NCBI GenBank assembly: GCA_902388455.1
Contig: CABMPD010000009.1
Span: 1-64,000, forward strand
Length of the DNA: 64,000 nt
Origin: an uncultured Alistipes sp.
Lineage (GTDB): Bacteria > Bacteroidota > Bacteroidia > Bacteroidales > UBA932
Reading direction: 5' to 3'
A program made the position numbers and the translations under genes. The notes under the pieces are model-generated. The model did not search any database, was not told the origin of the DNA, and saw nothing but the letters and a program-made list of their open reading frames with translations. Positions 1 to 9,206 of this stretch are shown one piece after another (position 1 is the stretch's first letter; every line of letters begins with the position of its first letter).

Positions 1-2826
1 CAGTACTCACTGACAGTACCCGCCAACGGTGTCCTGGAGGTGAGCTTTATGGGTTTCCTCACACAGGAGATTCCTGTGAACGGCAGGGCCTCCATCGATG
101 TGGCTCTCGAGCTGGATGCCCAGATGCTGGATGACGTCGTCGTCGTGGGTTACGGTACAGCAAGAAAAATCACCTCCGTGGTAGGTTCTGCCGCCACAGT
201 GAAGAACGAGGTGGTTATGAACCGTCCTTCCGCCAATATGGGTGACGCTCTTCAGGGACAGGTTTCCGGACTTCAGGTATTCCAGTCTTCCGGTGACCCT
301 ACCGCCGGTGTCACCATGCGTCTGCGCGGTGTGAACTCCATCAACGCCGGTACGGCTCCTCTCTTCGTGCTTGACGGCTCCCCCGTATCGTCTTCTGTAT
401 TCAACAGCTTGAACGGTAATGATATCGAGAGCATCATAGTGATGAAGGACGCATCCTCGACAGCTATCTACGGTTCCCGTGCCGCCAACGGTGTTATCTA
501 CATCACCACCAAGAGCGGTAAGAAGACCTCTAACGAGGCTCCCGAAGTTAAGCTGACCGGCCAGTACGGTATCTCCACCATGGTAAACCACAAGCTCCAG
601 CTGATGAACAGCGACCAGTGGTTCCAGTTCCAGGAGCTGGTCAACCCCGACTTCGCTCCCACCGAATCTATGAAGCTGGCACAGCAGCTGGGCATCAACA
701 CCAACTGGCTGGACTACCTGTTCGATGAGACAGCTCCCGTATGGAATGTTGACCTTTCTGTATCCGGTGCTACTGACAAGACCGATTACTATCTCTCTCT
801 CGGCACATTCAGCCAGAAAGGTATCTCCATGGACTCGTTCATGAACCGCTATACCCTGCGTTCCAACATCAACACTCAAGCCACCAAATGGCTGAAAGTG
901 GGTATGAGCCTCGCCTTGAGCTACCAAGACTATCGTTCGGGCCCGTACACCAGTGGTTTCTCCAACAGCTGGCAGAACCCTATCAACCTCGCCAACTGGG
1001 GACTTCCCTGGATGACTCCTTATGAAATCAAGAACGATGAGAATGGAAATCCCTATGTGGACTATAGCTCTGTACGTAGATATATGGATGATCTGGGTCT
1101 TTGGGATCCCTACTTCATGAATGACCTGCAGCCCAACAATACCAACACCCTCAGGCTCTTCGGCAACACCTACATGCAGCTCAATCCCTTCAAGGGCTTC
1201 ACAGTCAAGGCACAGCAGGGTCTCGAAGGCTATGACTACCGTTCTACAGGCAAGGTAAGACCCATGCCCGCAGGCGAGGGCCCCTGGCAGTCAGGTCAAG
1301 CCAGCGAGTCTTTCGCACGCTACTATCAGTTCACATTCACCAATACCATGGAGTACAGGTTCGACATCGCCCAGAAGAACCACTTCTCCATCCTCGCCGG
1401 TCAGGAGGCCATTCTGAAGAACTACCAGAGCGTAGGCATCAGCGTCACCGGTCTGACCGACTGGAGGAACAATCTCATATCCCAGGCTCAGCAGGCCAAT
1501 GTGAATGTTCCTTCCTACAGCACATACGATGAGGTTTACAACTCGTATTTCGCACGTCTTACCTACGACTGGGACGAGAAGTATTTCGTGGATGCATCCT
1601 GGCGTATGGACGGTTCGTCTCTCTTCGGAGCCAACAACCGTTATGCCAACTTCTACTCTGTAGGAGCCATGTGGAACCTCAAGAAAGAGGACTGGTTACA
1701 GAATGCTTCCTGGGTTCAGGACCTGCGCCTGAAAGCCAGCTACGGTACCACCGGTAACTCCGACATCGCCGGCTATTCAGGACGTTATCCTTCCTACGGT
1801 ACTATCGGCAACTACACCGGTAGCTACGGTGGTATCACAGGTTGGGGTATTTCACAGCCCGGTAACCCCAACATTACCTGGGAGACTGTAGAAAGCCTCA
1901 ACATCGGTGTGACCGCCCGTCTGTGGAACTTCTTCGATGTAAGCGTAGAGTTCTACAACAAGGTGACTCACGACCTCCTCATGGAGATTCCCTACTCTTT
2001 CACTACCGGTCACGCAAGCGGCTGGGGTAACGCAGGTGACATGCTCAACCGCGGTGTGGATGTTGACCTGACCTTCGACATCGTTCAGACCAACGACATC
2101 TATTTCGGTGTTACAGCCAACTTCAACTACAACCACAACGAGATCACCGAACTCTTCGGAGGCCGTGATGAGTATACCATCGCCAACACCGGTATCTCCT
2201 ATCAGGTAGGCTATCCCTACGGTGAGTTCTTCTATGTGCGCTCAGCAGGTGTAGACCCCGCCGACGGTATGCAGATGTGGTATGACCTGGACGGCAACAA
2301 GACCAAGAACTACTCTGACAACTACGCCGTCATGCTCGGCAAACAGAGATACGCTCCCTGGTCCGGCGGTCTGAACCTTACATTTACCTACAAGGGTCTG
2401 TACATCGGTGCTGACTTCTCATGGGTAGCAGGCAAATACACCATCAACAACGATAAGTTCTTCCTCACCAACCCTCTCTTCACCACTACCAACATGAACG
2501 GTACCGTAGACATGCTGGACATTTGGACCGAGCCCGGTGACATCACCGATGTTCCCAGCATCGACTCTCCCAGACAGTTTGACGAGACATTCGTAGAGAA
2601 CGCCTCATTCTTCCGTCTGAAGAACCTGCAGGTATCGTATGACTTCCCCAAGAAATGGATGGACCGCACCGGTTTCATCAAGGGATTCAGAGTTTACTTC
2701 ATCGGACGTAACCTCTTTACATTCACTGAGTACTCAGGATATGACCCTGAAGTGGACTCCAACCTCCAGCTGGGTATCTACCCCAACTCAAGGCAGTTCA
2801 CCGTCGGTGCTGAATTCACATTCTAA
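1..2826 (+). CDS. SusC/RagA-family TonB-dependent outer-membrane transporter, 5' end missing
   Basis: Outer-membrane importer that works with a SusD lipoprotein to bring large ligands, usually glycans, into the periplasm using TonB energy. The reading frame is open from base 1, so the signal peptide and most of the N-terminal carboxypeptidase-regulatory-like domain lie outside the window. About 941 residues are visible. They begin in the last strand of that domain, followed by the family hallmark VVVVGYGT (about residues 44-51), a plug domain with LRGVNSINAGTAPLFVLDG, and a long beta-barrel ending in a terminal Phe (EFTF). The GTG at 40 and ATG at 49 are internal codons, not starts. SusD follows after 23 bases. 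The substrate cannot be told from the sequence, and no glycosidase is adjacent on the visible side. Confidence 0.95.
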   Translation, partial: QYSLTVPANGVLEVSFMGFLTQEIPVNGRASIDVALELDAQMLDDVVVVGYGTARKITSVVGSAATVKNEVVMNRPSANMGDALQGQVSGLQVFQSSGDPTAGVTMRLRGVNSINAGTAPLFVLDGSPVSSSVFNSLNGNDIESIIVMKDASSTAIYGSRAANGVIYITTKSGKKTSNEAPEVKLTGQYGISTMVNHKLQLMNSDQWFQFQELVNPDFAPTESMKLAQQLGINTNWLDYLFDETAPVWNVDLSVSGATDKTDYYLSLGTFSQKGISMDSFMNRYTLRSNINTQATKWLKVGMSLALSYQDYRSGPYTSGFSNSWQNPINLANWGLPWMTPYEIKNDENGNPYVDYSSVRRYMDDLGLWDPYFMNDLQPNNTNTLRLFGNTYMQLNPFKGFTVKAQQGLEGYDYRSTGKVRPMPAGEGPWQSGQASESFARYYQFTFTNTMEYRFDIAQKNHFSILAGQEAILKNYQSVGISVTGLTDWRNNLISQAQQANVNVPSYSTYDEVYNSYFARLTYDWDEKYFVDASWRMDGSSLFGANNRYANFYSVGAMWNLKKEDWLQNASWVQDLRLKASYGTTGNSDIAGYSGRYPSYGTIGNYTGSYGGITGWGISQPGNPNITWETVESLNIGVTARLWNFFDVSVEFYNKVTHDLLMEIPYSFTTGHASGWGNAGDMLNRGVDVDLTFDIVQTNDIYFGVTANFNYNHNEITELFGGRDEYTIANTGISYQVGYPYGEFFYVRSAGVDPADGMQMWYDLDGNKTKNYSDNYAVMLGKQRYAPWSGGLNLTFTYKGLYIGADFSWVAGKYTINNDKFFLTNPLFTTTNMNGTVDMLDIWTEPGDITDVPSIDSPRQFDETFVENASFFRLKNLQVSYDFPKKWMDRTGFIKGFRVYFIGRNLFTFTEYSGYDPEVDSNLQLGIYPNSRQFTVGAEFTF

Positions 2827-2849
2827 TCAAATCAAATAATAGGAAAGTA

Positions 2850-4382
2850 ATGAAAAAGACATTTATAATCCCGACCATTCTGACAGCCGCAGCACTCGGC
2901 CTCGCCAGCTGCGACATGAATCTGACACCGGCCGGTTCTGTATTTCCTGAAAATGCCCTGCAGACCATAGAAGACGCTGAGAGACTCCGCGCCGGTTATA
3001 TGATTGCGTTCAGGGGCCGCGTATCAGGCAGCATGGCCTATACAGCCGACCTCGCATCAGACCTCTACCACGCTACCACCAACTGGGGTAACCGCGGAGG
3101 TACATACTACAACTGGATCTACACCTCGGTCGATGGAGACGCCGAGTCAGTATGGTCCGGACGCTACAGCGGTATTTCCAACCTCAACTTCTTCATCGAC
3201 AAGGCCAACTCTGCCGACAAAAGCAACTGGACCGAAGAGAATATCGCCAAGCTCAGTGTCTACAAGGGAGAGGCCTTCTTCCTCAGGGCTTTCTACCACT
3301 TCCAGCTGGCCGAGAAGTTCTGCCAGGACTATGAGGGCAACGAGAGCACTTACGGTATACCTTATGTAAAGCATTACAACCCCACCTCTGACCAGACTCA
3401 GTATCCCGACCGCGGTACTCTCGCAGAAACATTCGCAGAGATCAACAATGACCTCGACAGTGCGGAGGCCTATCTAACCACACCCGGTGCAGAGGCTCAC
3501 AACTACCTGACAGCTGATGCAGTCAAGGCACTGAGGGCCAGGGTAGCCCTCAACATGCGTGACTATCCTACCGCCATTGAGAATGCTTCTGCCCTGGTCA
3601 ACAGCGGCGTTTATCCCCTTGTAAGCCTCTCCGACACCGCAGCTTTCCGCGCCATCTGGTCTGTGGACTCAGGTGACGAGGCCATCATCCAGCTCGATGC
3701 ATCCTATCCCGACGACCTTCCCTCAGGTTACGCATACCAGTTCATTTCGTACGATGCCAACAACGACCTCTACGGTCCGGACTACATCCCCGAACAGTGG
3801 GTTATCGACCTCTACGAGGAGTATCCCGGTGACATCAGGCTCAACGCCAACTTCAAGGAAGTCACTGTAACCCTGCCTCCCGGTAACGCTGAGTTCAATG
3901 TGTGGATTTTCTACAAGTTCGTAGGTAACCCTGAGCTCAAGGACCAGGCTTCCAGAGGAAACTCCGGTGTAAACAAGGTTAAACCTTTCCGTATCCCCGA
4001 GCAGTACCTCATCCTTGCCGAGGCTTACGCCCGTAACGGTCAGGCTGCCGAGGCCTGCAATGTCTTGAACACCCTCAGGAAAGCCAGAATTCCCGGCTAC
4101 ACTGATGCAACCTACTCCGGAGAGCGTCTTCTCGAAGAGATCTTTAATGAAAGAGTAAGGGAGCTCATGGGAGAAGGATTCTATTGGACAGATGTCAAAC
4201 GCTACCACAGGAATATCGCGAGAGGTGCTGCCCAGGACGGTGCAAGAGACGCTATCTACCTGCCTTCCAACAACGAGTCCTTCCACCGCAGCTGGGGTGA
4301 CTACAGGTATGTATGGCCCATTCCTCAGGAGGAGCTTGATGCCAGCCCCAACATTGCCAATCAACAGAATCCCGGATATTAA
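2850..4382 (+). CDS. SusD/RagB-family glycan-binding lipoprotein
   Basis: Surface lipoprotein that caps the SusC barrel and captures ligand. Length 510 residues, normal for the family. It has a lipoprotein signal with lipobox LGLASC (Cys21), then a TPR-rich alpha-helical fold. The region KGEAFFLRAFYHFQLAEKF is the typical SusD helix, and the C-terminal part with NERVRELMGEG and DVKRY is the usual SusD_RagB signature. It sits 23 bases after susC and 22 bases before a third lipoprotein gene, so the three form one transcription unit. Ligand specificity is unknown. Confidence 0.95.
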   Translation: MKKTFIIPTILTAAALGLASCDMNLTPAGSVFPENALQTIEDAERLRAGYMIAFRGRVSGSMAYTADLASDLYHATTNWGNRGGTYYNWIYTSVDGDAESVWSGRYSGISNLNFFIDKANSADKSNWTEENIAKLSVYKGEAFFLRAFYHFQLAEKFCQDYEGNESTYGIPYVKHYNPTSDQTQYPDRGTLAETFAEINNDLDSAEAYLTTPGAEAHNYLTADAVKALRARVALNMRDYPTAIENASALVNSGVYPLVSLSDTAAFRAIWSVDSGDEAIIQLDASYPDDLPSGYAYQFISYDANNDLYGPDYIPEQWVIDLYEEYPGDIRLNANFKEVTVTLPPGNAEFNVWIFYKFVGNPELKDQASRGNSGVNKVKPFRIPEQYLILAEAYARNGQAAEACNVLNTLRKARIPGYTDATYSGERLLEEIFNERVRELMGEGFYWTDVKRYHRNIARGAAQDGARDAIYLPSNNESFHRSWGDYRYVWPIPQEELDASPNIANQQNPGY

Positions 4383-4404
4383 TAGTTAAATAATCAGAAA
4401 GACA

Positions 4405-5274
4405 ATGAAACAAATTAAACTAATCATAGCCGCAGCCGCACTGACAGGTCTGATCGTTTCCTGCGAGAAGGATTTCACTGTGCAGACGGGAAACACTCCG
4501 GTTGAGTTTGTGTATAGTTCGATAGATACTGTGCTCAACAGTGCCATGAACTACATACCTGTGCAGATGACCGAGCAGGCCACTCCTTCATCGTTTACCA
4601 CAGTCGAGTTCCTCGGCGGTACCATCATTATGAAGGAGGACAGCTCGACCGTCGAGATCGTGGACGGTACCCATGTAATCTTCACCTCCAAGGAGCTTTA
4701 TATAGGCGCTTATGACCCTGAGGTGGATACAGCGGATCTCCTTCCCACCAATAACATTGAGTTCCGTATCCCCGATTACCTGAATTATCAGGAGGTCACT
4801 TTCAGCCTCAGACTTACCGGCCAGTATCTGGGAAGTGTTACTGAGATGACATGGAAGGCCACTGCTCCCGCAGATGTGGATATGACAGGTACTTGGGTAA
4901 TCGGTACTGCAGAATTCCAAATCTCAGTGGATGAGAACGGCAACTATTCTGTAGTTGATCCCTTCTTCGGTGATACATGGTCTGCGTCGCGTGCCGGAAG
5001 TGTGCTTACCTTCAACTCGACCAGCGGAAACACCTTTAATGTAGGTGACCCTCACGGCGATGTCACAGCCACATTCTGCGCTTATCATCCTGAGGACGGA
5101 ACCGAAGAACCCACTTATCTGTGGCCTGAAGAGCCGTGCGTATGGGAATTCACCAGCGGTACTGTAACGGTTACCAACGGAGTATTCATCGGCTTCGAAA
5201 GTCCCGCTGACGGCAAATGGTACAGCTGGAACGGTTCATCCATCGCTGCAGGAACTACTGGTAATAAAAAGTAG
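4405..5274 (+). CDS. Lipoprotein of unknown function, third gene of the Sus-like operon
   Basis: 289-residue predicted lipoprotein: signal MKQIKLIIAAAALTGLIVSC with lipobox Cys20. I do not recognise a named domain. The N-terminal 130 residues look like a beta-sandwich of the kind found in SusE/SusF-position proteins (after the lipid anchor, a stretch beginning VQTGNTPVEFVYSSIDT). The C-terminal half, from about residue 150, contains repeated Gly/Asn/Asp-rich beta strands (TGTWVIGTAEFQISVDENG) that resemble a small lipocalin-like or beta-propeller-like module. It is placed directly after SusD and before a strong terminator, so it probably sits on the cell surface as an accessory binding protein of the same transport complex. 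That role is inferred from position only. Confidence 0.75.
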   Translation: MKQIKLIIAAAALTGLIVSCEKDFTVQTGNTPVEFVYSSIDTVLNSAMNYIPVQMTEQATPSSFTTVEFLGGTIIMKEDSSTVEIVDGTHVIFTSKELYIGAYDPEVDTADLLPTNNIEFRIPDYLNYQEVTFSLRLTGQYLGSVTEMTWKATAPADVDMTGTWVIGTAEFQISVDENGNYSVVDPFFGDTWSASRAGSVLTFNSTSGNTFNVGDPHGDVTATFCAYHPEDGTEEPTYLWPEEPCVWEFTSGTVTVTNGVFIGFESPADGKWYSWNGSSIAAGTTGNKK

Positions 5275-5298
5275 TATTTCCTGCTGAATAACACTCAT

Positions 5299-5334
5299 GA
5301 GGCTGATCAAGTCAAACTGGTCAGCCTCTTTTTT
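5299..5334 (+). terminator. Rho-independent terminator of the Sus-like operon
   Basis: An 8-bp perfect stem (GAGGCTGA at 5299-5306, TCAGCCTC at 5321-5328) with a 14-base loop is followed by six T residues. It lies 24 bases after the third gene and ends the susC-susD-lipoprotein transcript. Confidence 0.85.
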
Positions 5335-5359
5335 CAATAAAACAAATACAATAACAGAT

Positions 5360-6055
5360 ATGAAAAGATCAGTACTTGTATTGTCCGCCATCCTTTTCTC
5401 AGTCCTCTCCTTCGCGCAGACCGAGGAGGGTACCGTCACTGTCAGGGCCGGACAGGATCTCGTGAAAATCCTTCCTCACAATGTGGTGTATCTCCTGCCG
5501 GAATTCATGGAAGGCACAGTGGACTTCACCGACGGCAGCTCTTCATCGGGACGACTGAATGTATGCTGTCTCGACAACTCCATCCGCTTCATCCACAGCA
5601 CTGGCGATACCCTTCTGCTGTCCAACGCCGACCGCGTGGCGCGTGTCATAGTGGACGGCAAAGTACTTATGAAGATGGACGGTATCTTCCTCCGCCAGGT
5701 AGCTGTCTACGGGAGCAAGTCCCTCTGTGAGCGCAGGCGTCTGATACTGGAGGAAAATACAACCGATGCCGGGTATTCCGGAGTCCCCGCCACTTCTACA
5801 GCCAAAAGAGGCCGTGTGGTTTCGGTCAACCCCAGGCACATGGAATTGGGAGAAAGGGATATAGACTATCGGATGAAGACAGATTTCATCCTGACGGACG
5901 GAGAAAAGATATACACGGCGAACGCAGCCTCCTTCTCCAAGTTCTTTCCTGAGAAAAAGAAGGAAATCCGCAGCTACGTCAAGACCCATAAAACTGATTT
6001 CAAGAATAAGGCCTCCCTGGCCCAGCTGTTCATGTTCTGCGCGGAGCAGCAGTAG
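5360..6055 (+). CDS. Secreted protein of unknown function
   Basis: 231-residue protein with a clear Sec signal peptide (MKRSVLVLSAILFSVLSFAQ, cleavage after about residue 20). I chose the ATG at 5360. The upstream in-frame ATG at 5297 lies within the terminator hairpin of the previous operon and would bury the signal peptide. The mature part is mostly beta-rich: strands such as TVTVRAGQDLVKILPHNVVY, then a Lys-rich C-terminus (KKKEIRSYVKTHKTDFKNKASL). Two neighbouring cysteines (NVCCLD) could form a disulphide with the later Cys (KSLCERR) or the one near the C-terminus (MFCAEQQ). No domain is recognised. It is a single-gene unit between two terminators, with no clear promoter consensus upstream. 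Confidence 0.7.
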   Translation: MKRSVLVLSAILFSVLSFAQTEEGTVTVRAGQDLVKILPHNVVYLLPEFMEGTVDFTDGSSSSGRLNVCCLDNSIRFIHSTGDTLLLSNADRVARVIVDGKVLMKMDGIFLRQVAVYGSKSLCERRRLILEENTTDAGYSGVPATSTAKRGRVVSVNPRHMELGERDIDYRMKTDFILTDGEKIYTANAASFSKFFPEKKKEIRSYVKTHKTDFKNKASLAQLFMFCAEQQ

Positions 6056-6072
6056 CAATACCCCTTAAACGC

Positions 6073-6118
6073 AAAAGTCCGGCGGAGGAGGCCTTACAGG
6101 CCGAATCTCCGCCGGACT
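6073..6118 (-). terminator. Terminator of hppA, possibly bidirectional
   Basis: A perfect 12-bp stem (AGTCCGGCGGAG at 6076-6087, CTCCGCCGGACT at 6107-6118) encloses a smaller GGCC/GGCC stem. On the minus strand it is followed by TTTT and further T-rich sequence, which suits termination of hppA. On the plus strand only a weak T/A-rich tail follows (CTATATTA), but it may also stop the gene ending at 6055. Confidence 0.7.
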
Positions 6119-6140
6119 CTATATTATCCCGCGCCTGTGC

Positions 6141-8357
6141 TTACAGCACGCTGAACACCACGTTGAGACCGGCTGTGACAATGGATACCATGCTCATCAG
6201 CTTGATGAGAATGTTGAGCGAAGGACCGGAAGTATCCTTGAAGGGATCGCCTACGGTGTCACCTACGACGGTAGCCTTGTGGGCATCGGAGCCCTTGCCG
6301 CCGAGGTTGCCTTCCTCCACGTATTTCTTGGCGTTGTCCCAGGCACCGCCGGAGTTGGCCATGAAGATAGCCAGCACGAAGCCGGAGCCGAGGGAGCCTA
6401 CGAGCAGACCGACAGTACCGGCCACTCCGAAGAACAGACCGACGAGCAGGGGTACGATGATGGCCAACAGCGAGGGCAGCAGCATCTCCTGCTGGGCGCC
6501 TTTGGTGGAGATGGCCACGCAGCGGGCATAGTCAGGTGTGGCCTGACCGGTGAGGATGCCCTTGATCTCACGGAACTGACGGCGCACCTCCTCTACCATC
6601 TTCTGGGCGGCGCGTCCCACTGCGTTCATCGTCAGACCGCAGAAGAGGAAGGACATCATGGCGCCGATGAAGACTCCTGCCAGGACGGTGGGATTCATCA
6701 GGTTGATATGGTAATACTCCATGAAGTCGGGTATGGTAGCCTGGGCGACTTCGACGGTACGTCCGCCTCCGAGTTCGAGGACGGTCTCCCCTATCCTCTG
6801 CAGGCCGATCTTGATCTCCTCGAGGTAGGAGGCCAGCAATGCAAGGGCGGTCAGGGCGGCGGAGCCGATGGCGAAGCCCTTGCCGGTAGCGGCTGTGGTG
6901 TTGCCGAGAGCGTCGAGGATGTCGGTGCGCTGGCGTACTTCGGGCTCGAGTTCGCTCATCTGTGCATTGCCGCCGGCGTTGTCCGCGATGGGACCGTAGG
7001 CGTCAGTAGCGAGGGTGATGCCGAGAGTGGAGAGCATGCCGACAGCTGCGATACCGATACCGTAGAGACCGAGGCTGAGGTTCTGGGCCGAAAGCATATT
7101 CGTTACATCGAAGCCGATGGCGCAGAGATAGGCCAGGATGATGGCCACCACGATGGTGATGACGGGTATGGCTGTCGAGATCATACCGAGACCCACACCG
7201 GAGATGATGACAGTGGCAGGGCCGGTGTTGGAACTCTCCGCGAGCTTGCGGGTGGGCTTATAGGAGTGAGAGGTGAAGTACTCGGTGGACTGGCCGATGA
7301 TGATACCGGCCACCAGACCCACGATGACGGAGCAGGATACCCATGCCCAGTTGGGAATGCCGAGCACGTAGAGTATACCGAATGTAGCCACGGCGATGAG
7401 AGCCGAAGAGACATTGGTACCCACGCTCAGGGAGCGGAGCAGCTGTTTCATGCCGGCACCCTCCTTGGTCTTCACGAGATAGATTCCGATGACGGACAGG
7501 ATGATGCCTACCGCAGCGATGAGCATGGGAGCAAATACCGCCCTGAGCTGCATCGAGGTATCCGCGTAGGAATAGAACGCCGATGCACCGAGCGCGGCGG
7601 TGGCCAGGATAGAGCCGCAGTAGGACTCATACAGGTCGGCGCCCATACCGGCTACGTCACCTACGTTGTCACCCACGTTGTCCGCGATGGTGGCGGGATT
7701 GCGGGGGTCGTCCTCGGGGATACCGGCCTCAACCTTACCCACCAGGTCAGCGCCCACGTCTGCTGCCTTGGTATAGATACCGCCGCCCACACGCGCGAAG
7801 AGAGCCTGCGTGGAGGCACCCATTCCGAAGGTCAGCATGGTCGTGGTGATGACCACCAGCTTCTGAGGACCGTCCGCATTGACAAATGTATCCAGAATGA
7901 TATACCACAGAGAGATATCCAGCAGACCGAGACCCACTACGGTAAGTCCCATGACGGCGCCCGAGCGGAAGGCCAGCTTAAGGCCGGAGTTGAGCGAGCG
8001 ACGGGCGGCATTGGCCGTTCTTCCTGAAGCGTATGTTGCGGTCTTCATACCTATGAAGCCGGCGAGTCCGGAAAAGAATCCTCCGGTGAGGAAAGCGAAC
8101 GGAACCCAGTGGTTCTGCACATCGAAGCCATAGGCCAGAATGGCGAAGAATACGGCAAGAATGATGAACACTATTGTCACCACCTTATACTGCTGCTTGA
8201 GATATGCCATGGCCCCCTTGCGGACATGGGCAGCTATCTCTCTCATGGTAGGAGTGCCCTCGTCCTCCTTAAGCATTCTTCTGTAAAAGTAGAAAGCAAA
8301 TCCCAGTGCAATGAGGGATGAGACGGGCACGAGCCAGAATAATAAATCGACTGACAT
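6141..8357 (-). CDS. hppA: Membrane-bound ion-pumping pyrophosphatase, K+-dependent type
   Basis: Integral inner-membrane enzyme that hydrolyses pyrophosphate and pumps Na+ and/or H+ out of the cytoplasm, recovering energy from biosynthetic PPi. Length 738 residues with about 16 membrane segments, as usual. The substrate-binding loops are visible: DVGADLVGKVEAGIPEDDPR, the Asp-rich ADNVGDNVGDVAGMGAD, and the C-terminal GDTVGDPFKDTSGPS. In the cation-selectivity segment the sequence is GNTTAATGKG, with Ala where K+-independent pumps carry Lys, so this is the K+-requiring subfamily. That subfamily includes Na+-pumping and dual Na+/H+-pumping enzymes in Bacteroides relatives; which ion moves here is not decided by what I can see. 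It lies 21 bases after murI on the same strand. Confidence 0.97.
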   Translation of the reverse strand: MSVDLLFWLVPVSSLIALGFAFYFYRRMLKEDEGTPTMREIAAHVRKGAMAYLKQQYKVVTIVFIILAVFFAILAYGFDVQNHWVPFAFLTGGFFSGLAGFIGMKTATYASGRTANAARRSLNSGLKLAFRSGAVMGLTVVGLGLLDISLWYIILDTFVNADGPQKLVVITTTMLTFGMGASTQALFARVGGGIYTKAADVGADLVGKVEAGIPEDDPRNPATIADNVGDNVGDVAGMGADLYESYCGSILATAALGASAFYSYADTSMQLRAVFAPMLIAAVGIILSVIGIYLVKTKEGAGMKQLLRSLSVGTNVSSALIAVATFGILYVLGIPNWAWVSCSVIVGLVAGIIIGQSTEYFTSHSYKPTRKLAESSNTGPATVIISGVGLGMISTAIPVITIVVAIILAYLCAIGFDVTNMLSAQNLSLGLYGIGIAAVGMLSTLGITLATDAYGPIADNAGGNAQMSELEPEVRQRTDILDALGNTTAATGKGFAIGSAALTALALLASYLEEIKIGLQRIGETVLELGGGRTVEVAQATIPDFMEYYHINLMNPTVLAGVFIGAMMSFLFCGLTMNAVGRAAQKMVEEVRRQFREIKGILTGQATPDYARCVAISTKGAQQEMLLPSLLAIIVPLLVGLFFGVAGTVGLLVGSLGSGFVLAIFMANSGGAWDNAKKYVEEGNLGGKGSDAHKATVVGDTVGDPFKDTSGPSLNILIKLMSMVSIVTAGLNVVFSVL

Positions 8358-8378
8358 TGTTGAGTTTTAGATTGAAAA

Positions 8379-9182
8379 TTATTGAATCGTTATATGTTGA
8401 AAGTTCTCCGGCGGAACAGACGGATCAATAGACTCCACGGTACGCCGCAGGACAGCCGTGTCTGCAGTAGAATAAAACTTTCTGAGAGGTGGGGCACTCT
8501 GCCCGGAATCAGCGGGACGCAGCCCCGCGTCCCTGCTGCGGGCCAAGGCATTGAGAACCCGGCGCGTCTGACGGGCAACAGCCGGTGCCGGATTGATGAT
8601 ACGGACAGAAGGACCGGCGGCACGGGCTATTTCCTGCTGTAGAAAAGGATAATGAGTACAACCCAGTACAATGACATCCGCCCCCTCCTCCGTCATCTCC
8701 GCCACATAGCGGTCTATCAGGTCCGAGGGCACCTCTCCCCTCTCCACGGCCTCTACCAGTCCCCAGCCCACTTTCTCTATGATACGGACTCCTGAGGCAT
8801 ACTTCAGGACAGTATCGCGGTACAGGCTGCCCTTGAATGTATTGGCTGTTGCGAGGACTCCCACCACCCCGGTCCTGGAAGCCAGGGCCGCAGGCTTGAC
8901 TGCCGGTTCCATTCCGACGAACGGTATGGGGAAATGTCCGCGCAGATAAGAGATAGCGGCAGCCGTAGCCGTATTGCAGGCCACGACCACCGCTTCTGCT
9001 CCTTCTGAAATCAGGAAACGGACGACTGCATCAGCTCTGGATATGATGTGTTCCGGGCTCTTGTCCCCATAGGGACAGTGGGCTGAATCAGCGACATAGA
9101 CATAGTCCCTTTCCGGCATAAGAGCCCTCAGCTCCTTCCACACCGAAAGTCCGCCTATACCCGAATCGTACACACCAGTCAT
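8379..9182 (-). CDS. murI: Glutamate racemase
   Basis: Cytoplasmic enzyme converting L-glutamate to D-glutamate for peptidoglycan. 267 residues. N-terminal GVYDSGIGGLSV carries the conserved Asp6. The two catalytic cysteines are Cys69 (VVACNTATA) and Cys175 (LGCTHYPF), both with normal flanks. The C-terminus from about residue 212 (SRDAGLRPADSGQSAPPLRK) is a Pro/Arg/Ser-rich insertion of no obvious function. It is located between the TlpA-like gene (24 bases upstream) and hppA. In many Bacteroidota murI follows the bamA-ompH cluster; here it lies about 6 kb away from it on the same strand. Confidence 0.96.
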   Translation of the reverse strand: MTGVYDSGIGGLSVWKELRALMPERDYVYVADSAHCPYGDKSPEHIISRADAVVRFLISEGAEAVVVACNTATAAAISYLRGHFPIPFVGMEPAVKPAALASRTGVVGVLATANTFKGSLYRDTVLKYASGVRIIEKVGWGLVEAVERGEVPSDLIDRYVAEMTEEGADVIVLGCTHYPFLQQEIARAAGPSVRIINPAPAVARQTRRVLNALARSRDAGLRPADSGQSAPPLRKFYSTADTAVLRRTVESIDPSVPPENFQHITIQ

Positions 9183-9206
9183 CTTCCGTTTTCCATCAGG
9201 CAGAGA

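Noticed and set aside
5297..5359. An earlier ATG for the secreted protein at 5360
   Set aside because: It lies in the terminator stem of the Sus operon and would place 21 residues before a perfect signal peptide.
6279..8027. A plus-strand frame of about 580 codons opposite hppA
   Set aside because: The translation is low in hydrophobic clusters and full of His/Asp/Gly, typical of an antisense frame, and there is no promoter or ribosome site.
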